Of a DNA stretch of 33,111 nucleotides, positions 18,240-25,570 are shown in pieces (the first letter of the stretch is position 1; each line of letters starts with the position of its first letter). The stretch is from CAYMLQ01 sp964390795 (lineage in GTDB: Bacteria > Verrucomicrobiota > Kiritimatiellia > RFP12 > UBA1067): contig CAYMLQ010000023.1 in the NCBI GenBank assembly GCA_964390795.1, forward strand, positions 1 through 33,111, in the 5' to 3' direction. The notes below the pieces were generated by a model that was given only the letters and a program-made list of their open reading frames with translations, ran no database searches and was not told where the DNA came from. Position numbers and translations under genes: made by a program.

Positions 18240-19730
18240 ATGCGAATCCCGTTCAAAGTCGTCGCGGTCTGCGCTGTCGCGTGCCTGTACCTGCTGTCCG
18301 CCGGGGCCACCGACCTGAACACCTTCAAGGAGCTGTATCAGAAAAACGCGGAGCAGACACTTCAAGGGGCTCAGCCCAAGTTCGCCGGCCTGCAGCAGCA
18401 GTACCGGAAATCGCTGGAGGCGCTGAAGGCCCAGGCCCAGGGCCAAGGCGACCTGAAGACGACCATGGCCGCGGTCGCCGAACTCGAGCGCTTCCTGAAG
18501 GCGAAGAGCATGCCGTCCGAGCCGGACGGGGCAACCCTGCCGGTGATCCAGTCGTTCCAGTCCGATTACGTGAGGCAGTATAACCGGCTGGAGCAGGAGA
18601 TGACCGCCGAACTGGCCACGCTCACATTGAAATACGGTCAGGCGCTCGACCGTTTCCAGAAAGAGCTGACCAAGGCCGGTAAGCTGGAGGCCGCCCTGGC
18701 GGTCCAGCCGGAACTGGACAAGGCCCAAACCGCGCTGAAAGGCTACGCGGAACAACTTGCCGCTCTCAAAGTGGCGGCAACGAACTCGCTGGGAGCGACG
18801 ATGGCGCTGTTACCAGCCGAGAAGTCAGCCGCCAGGAAAGACCTCTATCTGGTCGTCGACCTCTCACGCGGACCCAAGGCGGACACGTATCCGGTGCGAT
18901 TTCTCGCCGCCGAACCCAAGGGCGGCTGGGGCGACGAGTACAAGACCGACAAACTGGTGCTGCGCAGGATCGAGCCGGGGACGTTCCTGATGGGCAGCCC
19001 GGACAATGAGTTGGGACGCCACCCGAACCAAACCCGTCACCAGGTGACGCTGACCCAAGCGTTCTACATCGGCGTCTTCGAGGTGACGCAGCGGCAGTGG
19101 GAGCGGGTGACGGGCGAGTGGCCGAGCTACTTTAACAATAACAAATACCGCGACGAGCGCCCGGTGGAGCAGGTCAGTTACAATGACATCCGCGGGGCTG
19201 TCGCGGGCGCGGTCTGGCCCGCCACCAACCGCGTGGACGCGGCTTCGTTCATGGGCCGGCTGCGTGCGAAGACCGGCAAGACGGTCGACTTGCCGACCGA
19301 GGCGCAGTGGGAGTACGCCTGCCGCGCGGGTACGACCAACGCGCTGAACAGCGGCAAGGATCTGACGTCGGCGGAGCGTTGCCCGAACATGGCCGAGGTC
19401 GGGAGGTACAAAGGCAACTCAGGGGACTGTGCCCAAAACGGTGACACGGCTGTGGGCACGGCAAAAGTCGGCACTTACCCGCCTAACTCATGGGGATTGT
19501 ACGACATGCATGGCAACGCCTGGGAATGGTGTCTGGACTGGCGAGGAAACTACTCTGGAACAGAGAGCGATCCGAAGGGTGTGGCATCGGGCTCGTTGCG
19601 CGTCCCTCGCGGCGGGGGTTGGGACGCCGGTGCCCACTACTGCCGCTCCTCGGCCCGCGGCAGCAACACTCCGGGAACCGTCTACGGCGGCATTGGCCTC
19701 CGTGTTGTCCTGCCAGCAGTCCAGCCATGA
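18240..19730 (+). CDS. Exported coiled-coil protein with a SUMF1/FGE-like domain lacking one catalytic Cys
   Basis: The product has 496 residues. ATG 18240 is chosen because AAAGG lies 7 bases upstream; ATG 18225 has no ribosome site. A signal peptide (RIPFKVVAVCAVACLYLLSAGA) precedes an Ala/Gln/Lys-rich, coiled-coil-like region (about 25-180). The C-terminal half is a formylglycine-generating-enzyme/SUMF1 fold: IEPGTFLMGS, LTQAFYIGVFEVTQRQWERV, LPTEAQWEYACRAGT, GLYDMHGNAWEWCLDW and a final GLRVVL strand. In true FGE two Cys sit five apart in the GGSYMCHRSYC-like segment. Here the matching GGGWDAGAHYC keeps only the second, so sulfatase-activating chemistry is unlikely. Such domains also serve as binding modules. 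The partner is unknown. Confidence 0.85.
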   Translation: MRIPFKVVAVCAVACLYLLSAGATDLNTFKELYQKNAEQTLQGAQPKFAGLQQQYRKSLEALKAQAQGQGDLKTTMAAVAELERFLKAKSMPSEPDGATLPVIQSFQSDYVRQYNRLEQEMTAELATLTLKYGQALDRFQKELTKAGKLEAALAVQPELDKAQTALKGYAEQLAALKVAATNSLGATMALLPAEKSAARKDLYLVVDLSRGPKADTYPVRFLAAEPKGGWGDEYKTDKLVLRRIEPGTFLMGSPDNELGRHPNQTRHQVTLTQAFYIGVFEVTQRQWERVTGEWPSYFNNNKYRDERPVEQVSYNDIRGAVAGAVWPATNRVDAASFMGRLRAKTGKTVDLPTEAQWEYACRAGTTNALNSGKDLTSAERCPNMAEVGRYKGNSGDCAQNGDTAVGTAKVGTYPPNSWGLYDMHGNAWEWCLDWRGNYSGTESDPKGVASGSLRVPRGGGWDAGAHYCRSSARGSNTPGTVYGGIGLRVVLPAVQP

Positions 19731-19860
19731 GGCCTTCGGGCGCACAGGTGGCGCGGACTCTTCTTGCTGGGGACAGCGCGGTCCATCGGACACGGTGCGG
19801 CTGTGTTTTGGAGTGTGCGCGGCACCCGCCGTCGCACCTGCGGTGCTATGGCGTGGCAAG

Positions 19861-19928
19861 AGCGGTATTCCGCGCGACGCCGCTTTTTCTTGCGCGGGCC
19901 GGAAAGCGGTGCCGCGCGGGATACCGCT
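19861..19928. repeat. 68-bp imperfect palindromic repeat
   Basis: Arms AGCGGTATTCCGCGCG (19861-19876) and CGCGCGGGATACCGCT (19913-19928) pair with one mismatch; an inner GCCGCTTT / AAAGCGGT pair extends the hairpin. A piece of the right arm (CGCGGGATACCGCTTG) recurs near 20766-20781, so the element family is dispersed. It lies in the 263-base gap between the SUMF1-domain gene and the toxin gene, in which I see no gene. Confidence 0.65.
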
Positions 19929-19953
19929 TGTCACCGCACTCCAGAAACCGTAG

Positions 19954-19973
19954 GTCGGGATCGCAATCCCGAC
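19954..19973. repeat. Short perfect palindrome GTCGGGAT-CGCA-ATCCCGAC
   Basis: Eight-base arms flank a CGCA loop. It sits 21 bases from the stop of the convergent toxin gene. It could act as a terminator without a clear T-tract, or be a dispersed repeat. The following GACTCGGTGGCACGG (19971-19985) nearly recurs at 20626-20640. Confidence 0.5.
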
Positions 19974-19993
19974 TCGGTGGCACGGACACGCTC

Positions 19994-20287
19994 TTAGATC
20001 CGCATGCACCAATATTCAGGGCGGCGCTTGGCGTGGGCTACCGCAAGTACCCGTATGCGGTCCGGCTCTATGACATAGAGCAGACTGTAGGGGAAGCGAG
20101 CCAACAGTTTCCGCCGCACTTCACGTCCGACAAGCTGGTACGCCATGGGATTGTCGCCGACGGCAGAGGCTGCATTGTCGATATCGTCAAGAAAGGCGTG
20201 GCCGAGTCCGGCAGCCTTTTCCTCGTAATACTGCGCCGCTTCCATCAGTTCGGCTTCGGCCTCCTCATGAAAAGTGATGTTCCTCAT
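19994..20287 (-). CDS. RelE/ParE-family toxin
   Basis: The product has 97 residues. The sequence follows the ParE-like plan: an N-terminal strand (RNITFHEEAEAEL), two helices (AAQYYEEKAAGLGHAFLDDID), then VRRKLLARFPYSLLYVIEPDRIRVLAVAHAKRRPEYW with the RFPY strand and the His-Ala-Lys-Arg-Arg-Pro-Tyr end typical of this family. ParE members block gyrase and RelE members cut ribosome-bound mRNA; the sequence does not decide which. Its start overlaps the antitoxin stop by four bases (ATGA), so the pair is translationally coupled with the antitoxin first. Confidence 0.88.
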   Translation of the reverse strand: MRNITFHEEAEAELMEAAQYYEEKAAGLGHAFLDDIDNAASAVGDNPMAYQLVGREVRRKLLARFPYSLLYVIEPDRIRVLAVAHAKRRPEYWCMRI

Positions 20288-20514
20288 GCGAGTGCAGTTC
20301 GTGCGCGTTTAAGAACCTGTGAAACCGGAGATTCCTTTGCCCGGCCCGCACGCAGGTCGTTCAGGCGGCGTTCGGCTTCTGCAACCCACAGGTGCAGATT
20401 CTCCTCATCTGTCGGGGCGTCCAGACTGATCAGAAGTCTTCCTGCTAGTCGTGCTCTTGCGGCAACATCTAACTTGAGGGCAGCGTTCTCCAAATTTTCA
20501 AGTGTCATGACCAT
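20284..20514 (-). CDS. Addiction-module antitoxin (PF09720-like)
   Basis: The product has 76 residues. The pattern ALKLDVAARARLAGRLLISLD followed by a helix with WVAEAERRLNDLRAG is typical of the putative addiction module component family that pairs with ParE-type toxins. ATG 20514 is preceded by AAAGGAGT with 8-base spacing. It should bind the downstream toxin and keep it inactive; an own promoter is visible upstream. Confidence 0.87.
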   Translation of the reverse strand: MVMTLENLENAALKLDVAARARLAGRLLISLDAPTDEENLHLWVAEAERRLNDLRAGRAKESPVSQVLKRARTALA

Positions 20515-20592
20515 AGGTCAGTACTCCTTTCCCAAAAACGGCCGATCCTGTCCGTGAACTCGTGAACTATCAACCACAATTCATACGAGGAT

Positions 20593-20621
20593 ACTATACC
20601 GTTTTGCCTACGATTGGACAA
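20593..20621 (-). promoter_or_regulatory. Promoter of the toxin-antitoxin operon
   Basis: On the minus strand TTGTCC (20621-20616) and TATAGT (20598-20593) are separated by 17 bases, about 80 bases before the antitoxin start. This is one of the best sigma-70-like matches in the window. Confidence 0.6.
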
Positions 20622-20640
20622 GCTTGAGTCGGTGGCACGG

Positions 20641-20738
20641 CAGGGCCGACGCATCTAAAAATCTTCCCAGTCTGCTATAACGTGAACATTTCGCAAAAAC
20701 CGCAACAGATGCAAGCGAATTAAGATGCGTCGGCCCTG
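20641..20738. mobile_element. 98-bp MITE-like element with 16-bp inverted repeats and 10-bp flanking direct repeats
   Basis: CAGGGCCGACGCATCT (20641-20656) and AGATGCGTCGGCCCTG (20723-20738) are perfect inverted repeats. The element is immediately flanked by GGTGGCACGG on the left (20631-20640) and on the right (20739-20748), as expected for a target-site duplication. Inside there is no coding frame, and the base composition is more AT-rich than outside. A non-autonomous mobile element is the simplest reading; an alternative is a long stem-loop at the 3' end of the sel operon. The rest of 20515-20795 holds the TA promoter and repeat debris only. Confidence 0.65.
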
Positions 20739-20795
20739 GGTGGCACGGTAAACGGGTAAACGCATCGCGGGATACCGCTTGCCGCGCTCACCAAA

Positions 20796-22001
20796 CTACC
20801 TGGCGCGGGTGACCCGCACATGTCCGTCCGAAGGCTCGGCCACGCGGCCGATGATCGCCGCGGTGAGGTTGCCCTCGGCGCGCAATTCTCCCACCAGTTT
20901 GGCTGCCTTGTCCTCGGGCAGCGAGATGAGCAGCCCTCCGGAGGTCTGCGCGTCGTAGAGGAGCGCCTGCTCGGACTCGGTCACGTCCGCCGCGATGCTC
21001 GCGTACTTGGCCGCGAACGAGGCGTTGCGCTCGTTCGCGCCGCTGTACATGCCGGCCGCGGCATACTCAAGCACATCCGGCAGGAGCGGCAGCGCGTCGA
21101 ACCAGACCTCGGCGGTGACGCCGCTCTCGAGGGCCATGCGGGTCAGGTGGCCCAGAAGCCCGAAGCCGGTCACGTCCGTACAGGCCTTGGCGCCGTGCCG
21201 CGCCATGGCCTCGGCGGCGCGGCGGTTGAGCGTGGACATCGAGAGCGACGAGGCTGCTTGGGCACGCTCCGAGGCGCGCCCGAGCTGTCCGGCCAGCGCG
21301 ACGATGCCCGTGCCGAGGGGCTTGGTCAGCACCAGCGCGTCGCCCGGGCGGGCCCCCGCGTTGGTCGTGAGCTGCTCGCGCTCCACGCAGCCGGTCACGG
21401 CGAAGCCGAACTTGACCTCCTCGTCGTTAATGCTGTGGCCGCCCAGCAGCACGGTCTCGGCCTCGGCCAGCACGTCCATGCCGCCGCGCAGGATCGCGGC
21501 CATGGCGGCGTGCGGCAGGGTGTGGATCGGGAAGCCGATCACCGAGAGCGCGGTCACGGGCTTGCCGCCCATGGCGTAGACGTCGCTCAGGGAGTTGCAG
21601 GCGGCGATGCGGCCGAACAGGTAGGGGTCGTCCACGCCCGGCGTGAAGACGTCCACGGTCTGCACCAGCAGGAGCCCGGGGCGCAGCTCGAAGACGCCGG
21701 CGTCGTCGGCCGTGGCCAGGCCGACCACCAGGCGCGGGTCGCTGACCTGCGGCAGCAGGGACAGCACGGCGTGGAGATCCTGCTGCCCGATCTTGCTGGC
21801 GCAGCCCGCGCTGCGCACGTGCTGGGTCAGTTTGACCTCGGCGGCGCCGTCCACGGGCAGGTGCTCGCCCGCGCAGAGGCAGACGTTGCGCTCCTGAAAG
21901 AGCGGGCACGGGCAGGGTTTGGCCGGGTCGCAGACGCAATGCCCCAGCTTGATGGAACGACCCATCACGCGTTTGCGTTTCTCTAAATCTTCCTGTGTCA
22001 C
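20796..22001 (-). CDS. selD: Selenide, water dikinase SelD with Cys-rich N-terminal extension
   Basis: SelD makes selenophosphate from selenide and ATP, the Se donor for selenocysteine. The 401-residue protein has the family core: LTQHVRSAGCASK with the catalytic Cys67 and Lys70, Asp-rich VQTVDVFTPGVDDPYLFGRIAACNSLSDVYAMGG nucleotide/metal segments, GGHSINDEEVKFGFAV and TDVTGFGLLGHL. The second Cys of the usual GCGCK motif is Ser69. Before the core is an unusual extension with three CXC pairs (Cys22/24, 30/32, 41/43), which could bind a metal or Fe-S cluster. The start is GTG 22001, whose GTGA overlaps the selB stop, with GGAG 8 bases upstream. It is the last gene of selA-selB-selD. Confidence 0.95.
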   Translation of the reverse strand: MTQEDLEKRKRVMGRSIKLGHCVCDPAKPCPCPLFQERNVCLCAGEHLPVDGAAEVKLTQHVRSAGCASKIGQQDLHAVLSLLPQVSDPRLVVGLATADDAGVFELRPGLLLVQTVDVFTPGVDDPYLFGRIAACNSLSDVYAMGGKPVTALSVIGFPIHTLPHAAMAAILRGGMDVLAEAETVLLGGHSINDEEVKFGFAVTGCVEREQLTTNAGARPGDALVLTKPLGTGIVALAGQLGRASERAQAASSLSMSTLNRRAAEAMARHGAKACTDVTGFGLLGHLTRMALESGVTAEVWFDALPLLPDVLEYAAAGMYSGANERNASFAAKYASIAADVTESEQALLYDAQTSGGLLISLPEDKAAKLVGELRAEGNLTAAIIGRVAEPSDGHVRVTRAR

Positions 22002-23980
22002 TGTTTCGTCTCCGTTTCACGTAAGATACGTTCGTCGCCGACGCGCCGCGTCAGCCCCATGCGGTCCCAGTACTCGAGTAGGGGGATCGCAAACTTGCGC
22101 GACGTTTCCAAAACGTCCTTGTAATCCGCAGACCGGACGCGGCCGGTTTTCCGGATGCACGTTTCCAGCGCCACTTTCGAGCGTGCCACGCAGCTCTGGT
22201 GCAGGAGCACGTGTTCGGTCAGTTGGACCAGCACGCCGCAGTGCATCAGATAGGTCAGGACTTCGTCGGCGACCGCCTGCCGTACGCCGGTCAGGGCGGG
22301 AAGCTCGTCGGGCCGCGGCGTGACAAAGCCAGACTCCTGATACAGGCGCGTGAACTGCTCCGCAGCGCGGACTTCGTCGGGGGAGAGCTTCGGTTCGCGA
22401 GCGCTCAGGAAGAAACGCTCCTCCTCGCGGACCAGCCGTCCTTCGGCGAGCAGGCCCTCGAAGGCGCGGTCCACCAGCAGCCGCGTGCCCGGCATGGCGC
22501 GCAGGATGTCCTTCTTTTCAAAGCCGCGGTAAAGCGGGTGCGCGTCGTGGAGGGCGCTGAGGCGGGCCACCAGTTCGTTGGCGACCTCTTCCAGCGCTGC
22601 AGCCGCCGCGTAGCGGTCGCCGGGCAGGGCGATGACGTCGCCGCGCTCGACCAGGCGGGCAGCCCATTCGCGGGCCGCCTCGAGCGCCACGCCCGCCTGC
22701 CGCGCCCAGTTGTCCACATGGCACGGCGCGGTGCCCTTGGCCGTCAGCGCGAGCAGCATCGCGTGCGTCTCGTCGTTGACTGCCTTCTCCTTTTCGATGC
22801 GCGTCTCCATCCAGTCGCCGCGGCCGCGGCGCAGCTTGGTCTCCGCGCAGTCGATCAGCGTGCCGCCGCCCAAGGTCTTGACGGGGCTGAGCTGGCGGAT
22901 CACGAAAAAGTCGCCGGGGGCGGCCACGACGGGCCGGCTCAACTGCACCTGCGCGAAGGTCTCGCTGCCCGGCGCGAGCCGGGCGCGCTCAGGGAGCACC
23001 AGGTGGCCGGGCGTGTCGGAGGTGCCGATGTGGAAGCGCACGGCGGTGCGCGGCGCGAGCGGGCGCTCATGGTGCGGCAGGTAGAAGAACTTCACGTTCA
23101 GGAAGCGCGTGGGCTGGAAGTAGCCGGGGGCGGCCACGACCTTGCCGCGCTCGATCTGGTCGCGGGAGATGCCGGACAGGCGCAGCGCGCAGCACTCGCC
23201 CGCGCGCCCCTGTTCCGCGGGGGCGCCGTACACCTGGATGCCTTTCACGGTGTGGCGCGTGCCGTCCGGCAGCAGCTCCACCTCGTCGCCCAGACGCACC
23301 CGGCCGGAGCGCGGGATGCCGGAGATGATGGTTCCCAGGCCTTGCAGCACGAAGGAGCGCTCGATGTGCAGCAGGAACGGGCCTGAAGCGTCGCGTTCGG
23401 CCGTGCCGTCGACCGTCTGTTCCAGAGCGGTGTAGAGCGCGTCCAGGCCCGCGCCGGTCTTGGCCGAGAAGCGCACCAGGGGGCAGCCTTCCAGAAAGGT
23501 TCCCTGCACGCAGTCGCGGACTTCCTGCTCCACGTCCGCCAGCCGCTCCTCGTCCGCGAGGTCGCTCTTGTTGATCACGACGAGCCCGCGCCGTACGCCC
23601 AGCATGCGCACGATCTGCACATGCTCGACGGTCTGCGGCATCACGCCGTCGTCAGCCGCCACTACCAGCATGACCACATCGATGCCGGTCGCGCCGGCCA
23701 CCATGTTGTGGATGAAGCGCTCGTGTCCGGGCACGTCGACGATGCCCACGCGCTGACCGTCGGAGCGCGTCCACACGGCAAAGCCCAGGTCGATGGTCAT
23801 GCCGCGCGCCATCTCCTCAGGCAGGCGGGCGCACCAGCAGCCGGTGAGGCACTGCACGATGGAGGTCTTGCCGTGGTCGATATGACCGGCCGTGCCCAGG
23901 GTCAGGCTGATCGCGGGCGCGGCGGGCACGGCGGAGGTGCTGCGGGAGGCGGCGCAGGAAGGGGGCGGGGCGCACTTCAT
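21998..23980 (-). CDS. selB: Selenocysteine-specific elongation factor SelB
   Basis: SelB carries Sec-tRNA to ribosomes at UGA codons marked by a SECIS hairpin. The 660-residue protein shows the GTPase motifs GHIDHGKTS (about 32-40), DVPGHERFIHNM and NKSDLAD, EF-Tu-like domains 2 and 3, and a C-terminal series of winged-helix domains (about 400-655) that in this family bind the SECIS. The start is ATG 23980, whose ATGA overlaps the selA stop at 23977 and which has AAGGAGC just upstream; a longer frame to 24052 would run deep into selA and is rejected. About 25 Ala/Pro/Ser-rich residues precede the first strand. Its presence predicts UGA-recoded genes in the genome, two of which appear to lie nearby. 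Confidence 0.95.
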   Translation of the reverse strand: MKCAPPPSCAASRSTSAVPAAPAISLTLGTAGHIDHGKTSIVQCLTGCWCARLPEEMARGMTIDLGFAVWTRSDGQRVGIVDVPGHERFIHNMVAGATGIDVVMLVVAADDGVMPQTVEHVQIVRMLGVRRGLVVINKSDLADEERLADVEQEVRDCVQGTFLEGCPLVRFSAKTGAGLDALYTALEQTVDGTAERDASGPFLLHIERSFVLQGLGTIISGIPRSGRVRLGDEVELLPDGTRHTVKGIQVYGAPAEQGRAGECCALRLSGISRDQIERGKVVAAPGYFQPTRFLNVKFFYLPHHERPLAPRTAVRFHIGTSDTPGHLVLPERARLAPGSETFAQVQLSRPVVAAPGDFFVIRQLSPVKTLGGGTLIDCAETKLRRGRGDWMETRIEKEKAVNDETHAMLLALTAKGTAPCHVDNWARQAGVALEAAREWAARLVERGDVIALPGDRYAAAAALEEVANELVARLSALHDAHPLYRGFEKKDILRAMPGTRLLVDRAFEGLLAEGRLVREEERFFLSAREPKLSPDEVRAAEQFTRLYQESGFVTPRPDELPALTGVRQAVADEVLTYLMHCGVLVQLTEHVLLHQSCVARSKVALETCIRKTGRVRSADYKDVLETSRKFAIPLLEYWDRMGLTRRVGDERILRETETKQ

Positions 23981-25398
23981 GCGTTCGCTCCTTGCTTGTC
24001 CCCGCGAGCCGAGGCAGACGCTTCTTGGAACGTCTGCACGATCTGCGCGCACTCCTCCGGCGAGACTGTGCGCATGTCCAAATAGAGGGCGTCCTGATGC
24101 ACGCGCGTGACGATCGGTACGGCGGCCTCGCGGAGCTGGCGCGCCGCAGCGGCGGCGCGGCCGTCGCGCACGCCCACCCGAACGGCAAAGGAGGGCAGCG
24201 CCTGGCCGGGCAGGGATCCGCCGCCCAGGTAAGCGGCGTGCTCCACGACCGCGACGGGGTCAGGCGTCACCGCGCGGAGCGCCAGCGCCAGCGCCTCGGC
24301 CTGGCGGAAGAGCGCGTCCGGCGTTTTGGCGAGCATGGCGTAGAGCGGGTGCGTCTGCGTCAAGCGTGCGGGGTTCTTGAAGAGCCGCAGGGTCGCCTCC
24401 AGGGCTGCGAGGGTCATCTTGCACACGCGCAAGGCGCGGTAGAGCGGATGGCTTCGCACGCGGTCGATCACCTCTTTCCGTCCGACGATCAGTCCGCCTT
24501 GCGGCCCTCCGATCAGCTTGTCCGTGCTCGACAGCACCAGGTCGGCGCCCGCCGCCACACTCTCCGCAAGCGTCATCTCGTGGGGCAGTCCGTAGGCTTC
24601 CAGCGCGACCAGCGCCCCGCACCCCAGGTCGTCCAGAGCCAGGAGGCCGCGCGACTTGGCCAGGCTGGCCAGCTCGGCGATCCCGACCTCCTTCGTGAAG
24701 CCGACGATGTCGTAATTGCTCTTGTGAACCTTCAACAGCATCGCGGTGGCGGGCGTGAGCGCCCGCTCGTAATCGCGCAGGTGCGTCTTGTTGGTGGTGC
24801 CGACCTCGCGCAGGGTCGCGCCGCTTTCAGCCATGATCTCCGGCAGGCGGAACGAGCCGCCGATCTCGATCAGCTCGCCCCGCGAAACAAGGACTTCCTT
24901 GTCGCGCGCCAAGGCCCGCAGCACCAGCATCGTTGCCGCGGCGTTGTTGTTCACGAGCAGCACGTCCTCCGCGCCGGTCAGGTCGCACACCAGTTGGCGG
25001 ATGACGTGCTCGCGGTGCAGCCGCGCGCCGTCCGTCAGATCCATCTGCAGGTTGCAGCAGCCCGTTACCGACGCGACGGCCAGCCGTGCCGCCTCGGGCA
25101 TCACGGCCCGACCGAGCCCGGTGTGCAGCAGGATGCCGGTGGCGTTGACGGCCGGTTTCAGCACGGGGCCCTGTTCGGCCGCCAGGCGCGTCTCCGCCCG
25201 GCCTGCCAGCGCCTCCGGCGTCAGCGCGTCCTCTGCGACTGCCTCGCCCGCTAGCAAGAGGGTTCGGGTCTCGCTCAGAAGCGTCTGGATTGCCGTCAGC
25301 ACGTCGGCGTGACCGAAACGGGTCACCACGCCTTCGCTTTCGGCGCATGCAAGAATGCGATGCACGGCTGGGAGCCGTCGTACTCGATCATCACCCAT
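23977..25398 (-). CDS. selA: L-seryl-tRNA(Sec) selenium transferase SelA
   Basis: SelA is a PLP enzyme that converts Ser-tRNA(Sec) to Sec-tRNA(Sec) with selenophosphate. The 473-residue product has a SelA N-terminal domain (LPAVHRIL), the NATGILLHTGLGRA motif, the NNNAAATMLVL motif, and the PLP lysine in SSTDKLIGGPQGG (Lys294), with a normal family length. The start ATG 25398 has GAGAGG 5 bases upstream. It heads the selA-selB-selD operon, diverges from the candidate selenoprotein cluster across 172 bases, and may share regulation with it. The tRNA(Sec) gene is not in the window. Confidence 0.95.
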   Translation of the reverse strand: MGDDRVRRLPAVHRILACAESEGVVTRFGHADVLTAIQTLLSETRTLLLAGEAVAEDALTPEALAGRAETRLAAEQGPVLKPAVNATGILLHTGLGRAVMPEAARLAVASVTGCCNLQMDLTDGARLHREHVIRQLVCDLTGAEDVLLVNNNAAATMLVLRALARDKEVLVSRGELIEIGGSFRLPEIMAESGATLREVGTTNKTHLRDYERALTPATAMLLKVHKSNYDIVGFTKEVGIAELASLAKSRGLLALDDLGCGALVALEAYGLPHEMTLAESVAAGADLVLSSTDKLIGGPQGGLIVGRKEVIDRVRSHPLYRALRVCKMTLAALEATLRLFKNPARLTQTHPLYAMLAKTPDALFRQAEALALALRAVTPDPVAVVEHAAYLGGGSLPGQALPSFAVRVGVRDGRAAAAARQLREAAVPIVTRVHQDALYLDMRTVSPEECAQIVQTFQEASASARGDKQGANA

Positions 25399-25486
25399 GG
25401 AAGCCTCTCATATTTTTAAACCTTCTCGAGTCAAGGGTATCACGATGAGATGCAGAGGAAAAGACTGGAAACAAAAAATGGACTTT

Positions 25487-25514
25487 CGTTCATTCCCCGC
25501 CGTTCATTCCCCGC
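25487..25514 (+). repeat. Tandem 14-bp direct repeat abutting a -35 element
   Basis: CGTTCATTCCCCGC occurs at 25487-25500 and again at 25501-25514 with no gap. It sits between selA and the divergent candidate selenoprotein gene, ending exactly where TTGACT begins. It may be a regulator site or a local duplication. Confidence 0.6.
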
Positions 25515-25542
25515 TTGACTTTAGACGCTGACTCAGTAAAGC
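25515..25542 (+). promoter_or_regulatory. Candidate promoter of the selenoprotein cluster
   Basis: TTGACT (25515-25520) is followed after 16 bases by TAAAGC (25537-25542), about 29 bases before the ATG at 25571. The -35 is strong and the -10 weak. Confidence 0.4.
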
Positions 25543-25570
25543 TATTAGCACTTTAGGAGCAGTGGCGATT

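Noticed and set aside
19728..19997. TGA read-through of the SUMF1-domain gene, giving a third selenoprotein
   Set aside because: The frame is open after the TGA, but no GGU-loop hairpin stands at the right distance and the region is palindromic repeat debris.
20515..20795. tRNA(Sec) gene near the sel operon
   Set aside because: No acceptor/T-arm pattern or CCA end was found here or in the other spacers; the strong inverted repeat is a mobile-element type, not a tRNA.
23980..24052. Longer SelB start at 24052
   Set aside because: It would overlap selA by 76 bases; ATG 23980 gives the ATGA overlap and has a good ribosome site.
25429..25434. TTGACT on the minus strand as the selA -35
   Set aside because: The only -10-like match would overlap the selA ribosome site and make a nearly leaderless message; the sel promoter is left unassigned.
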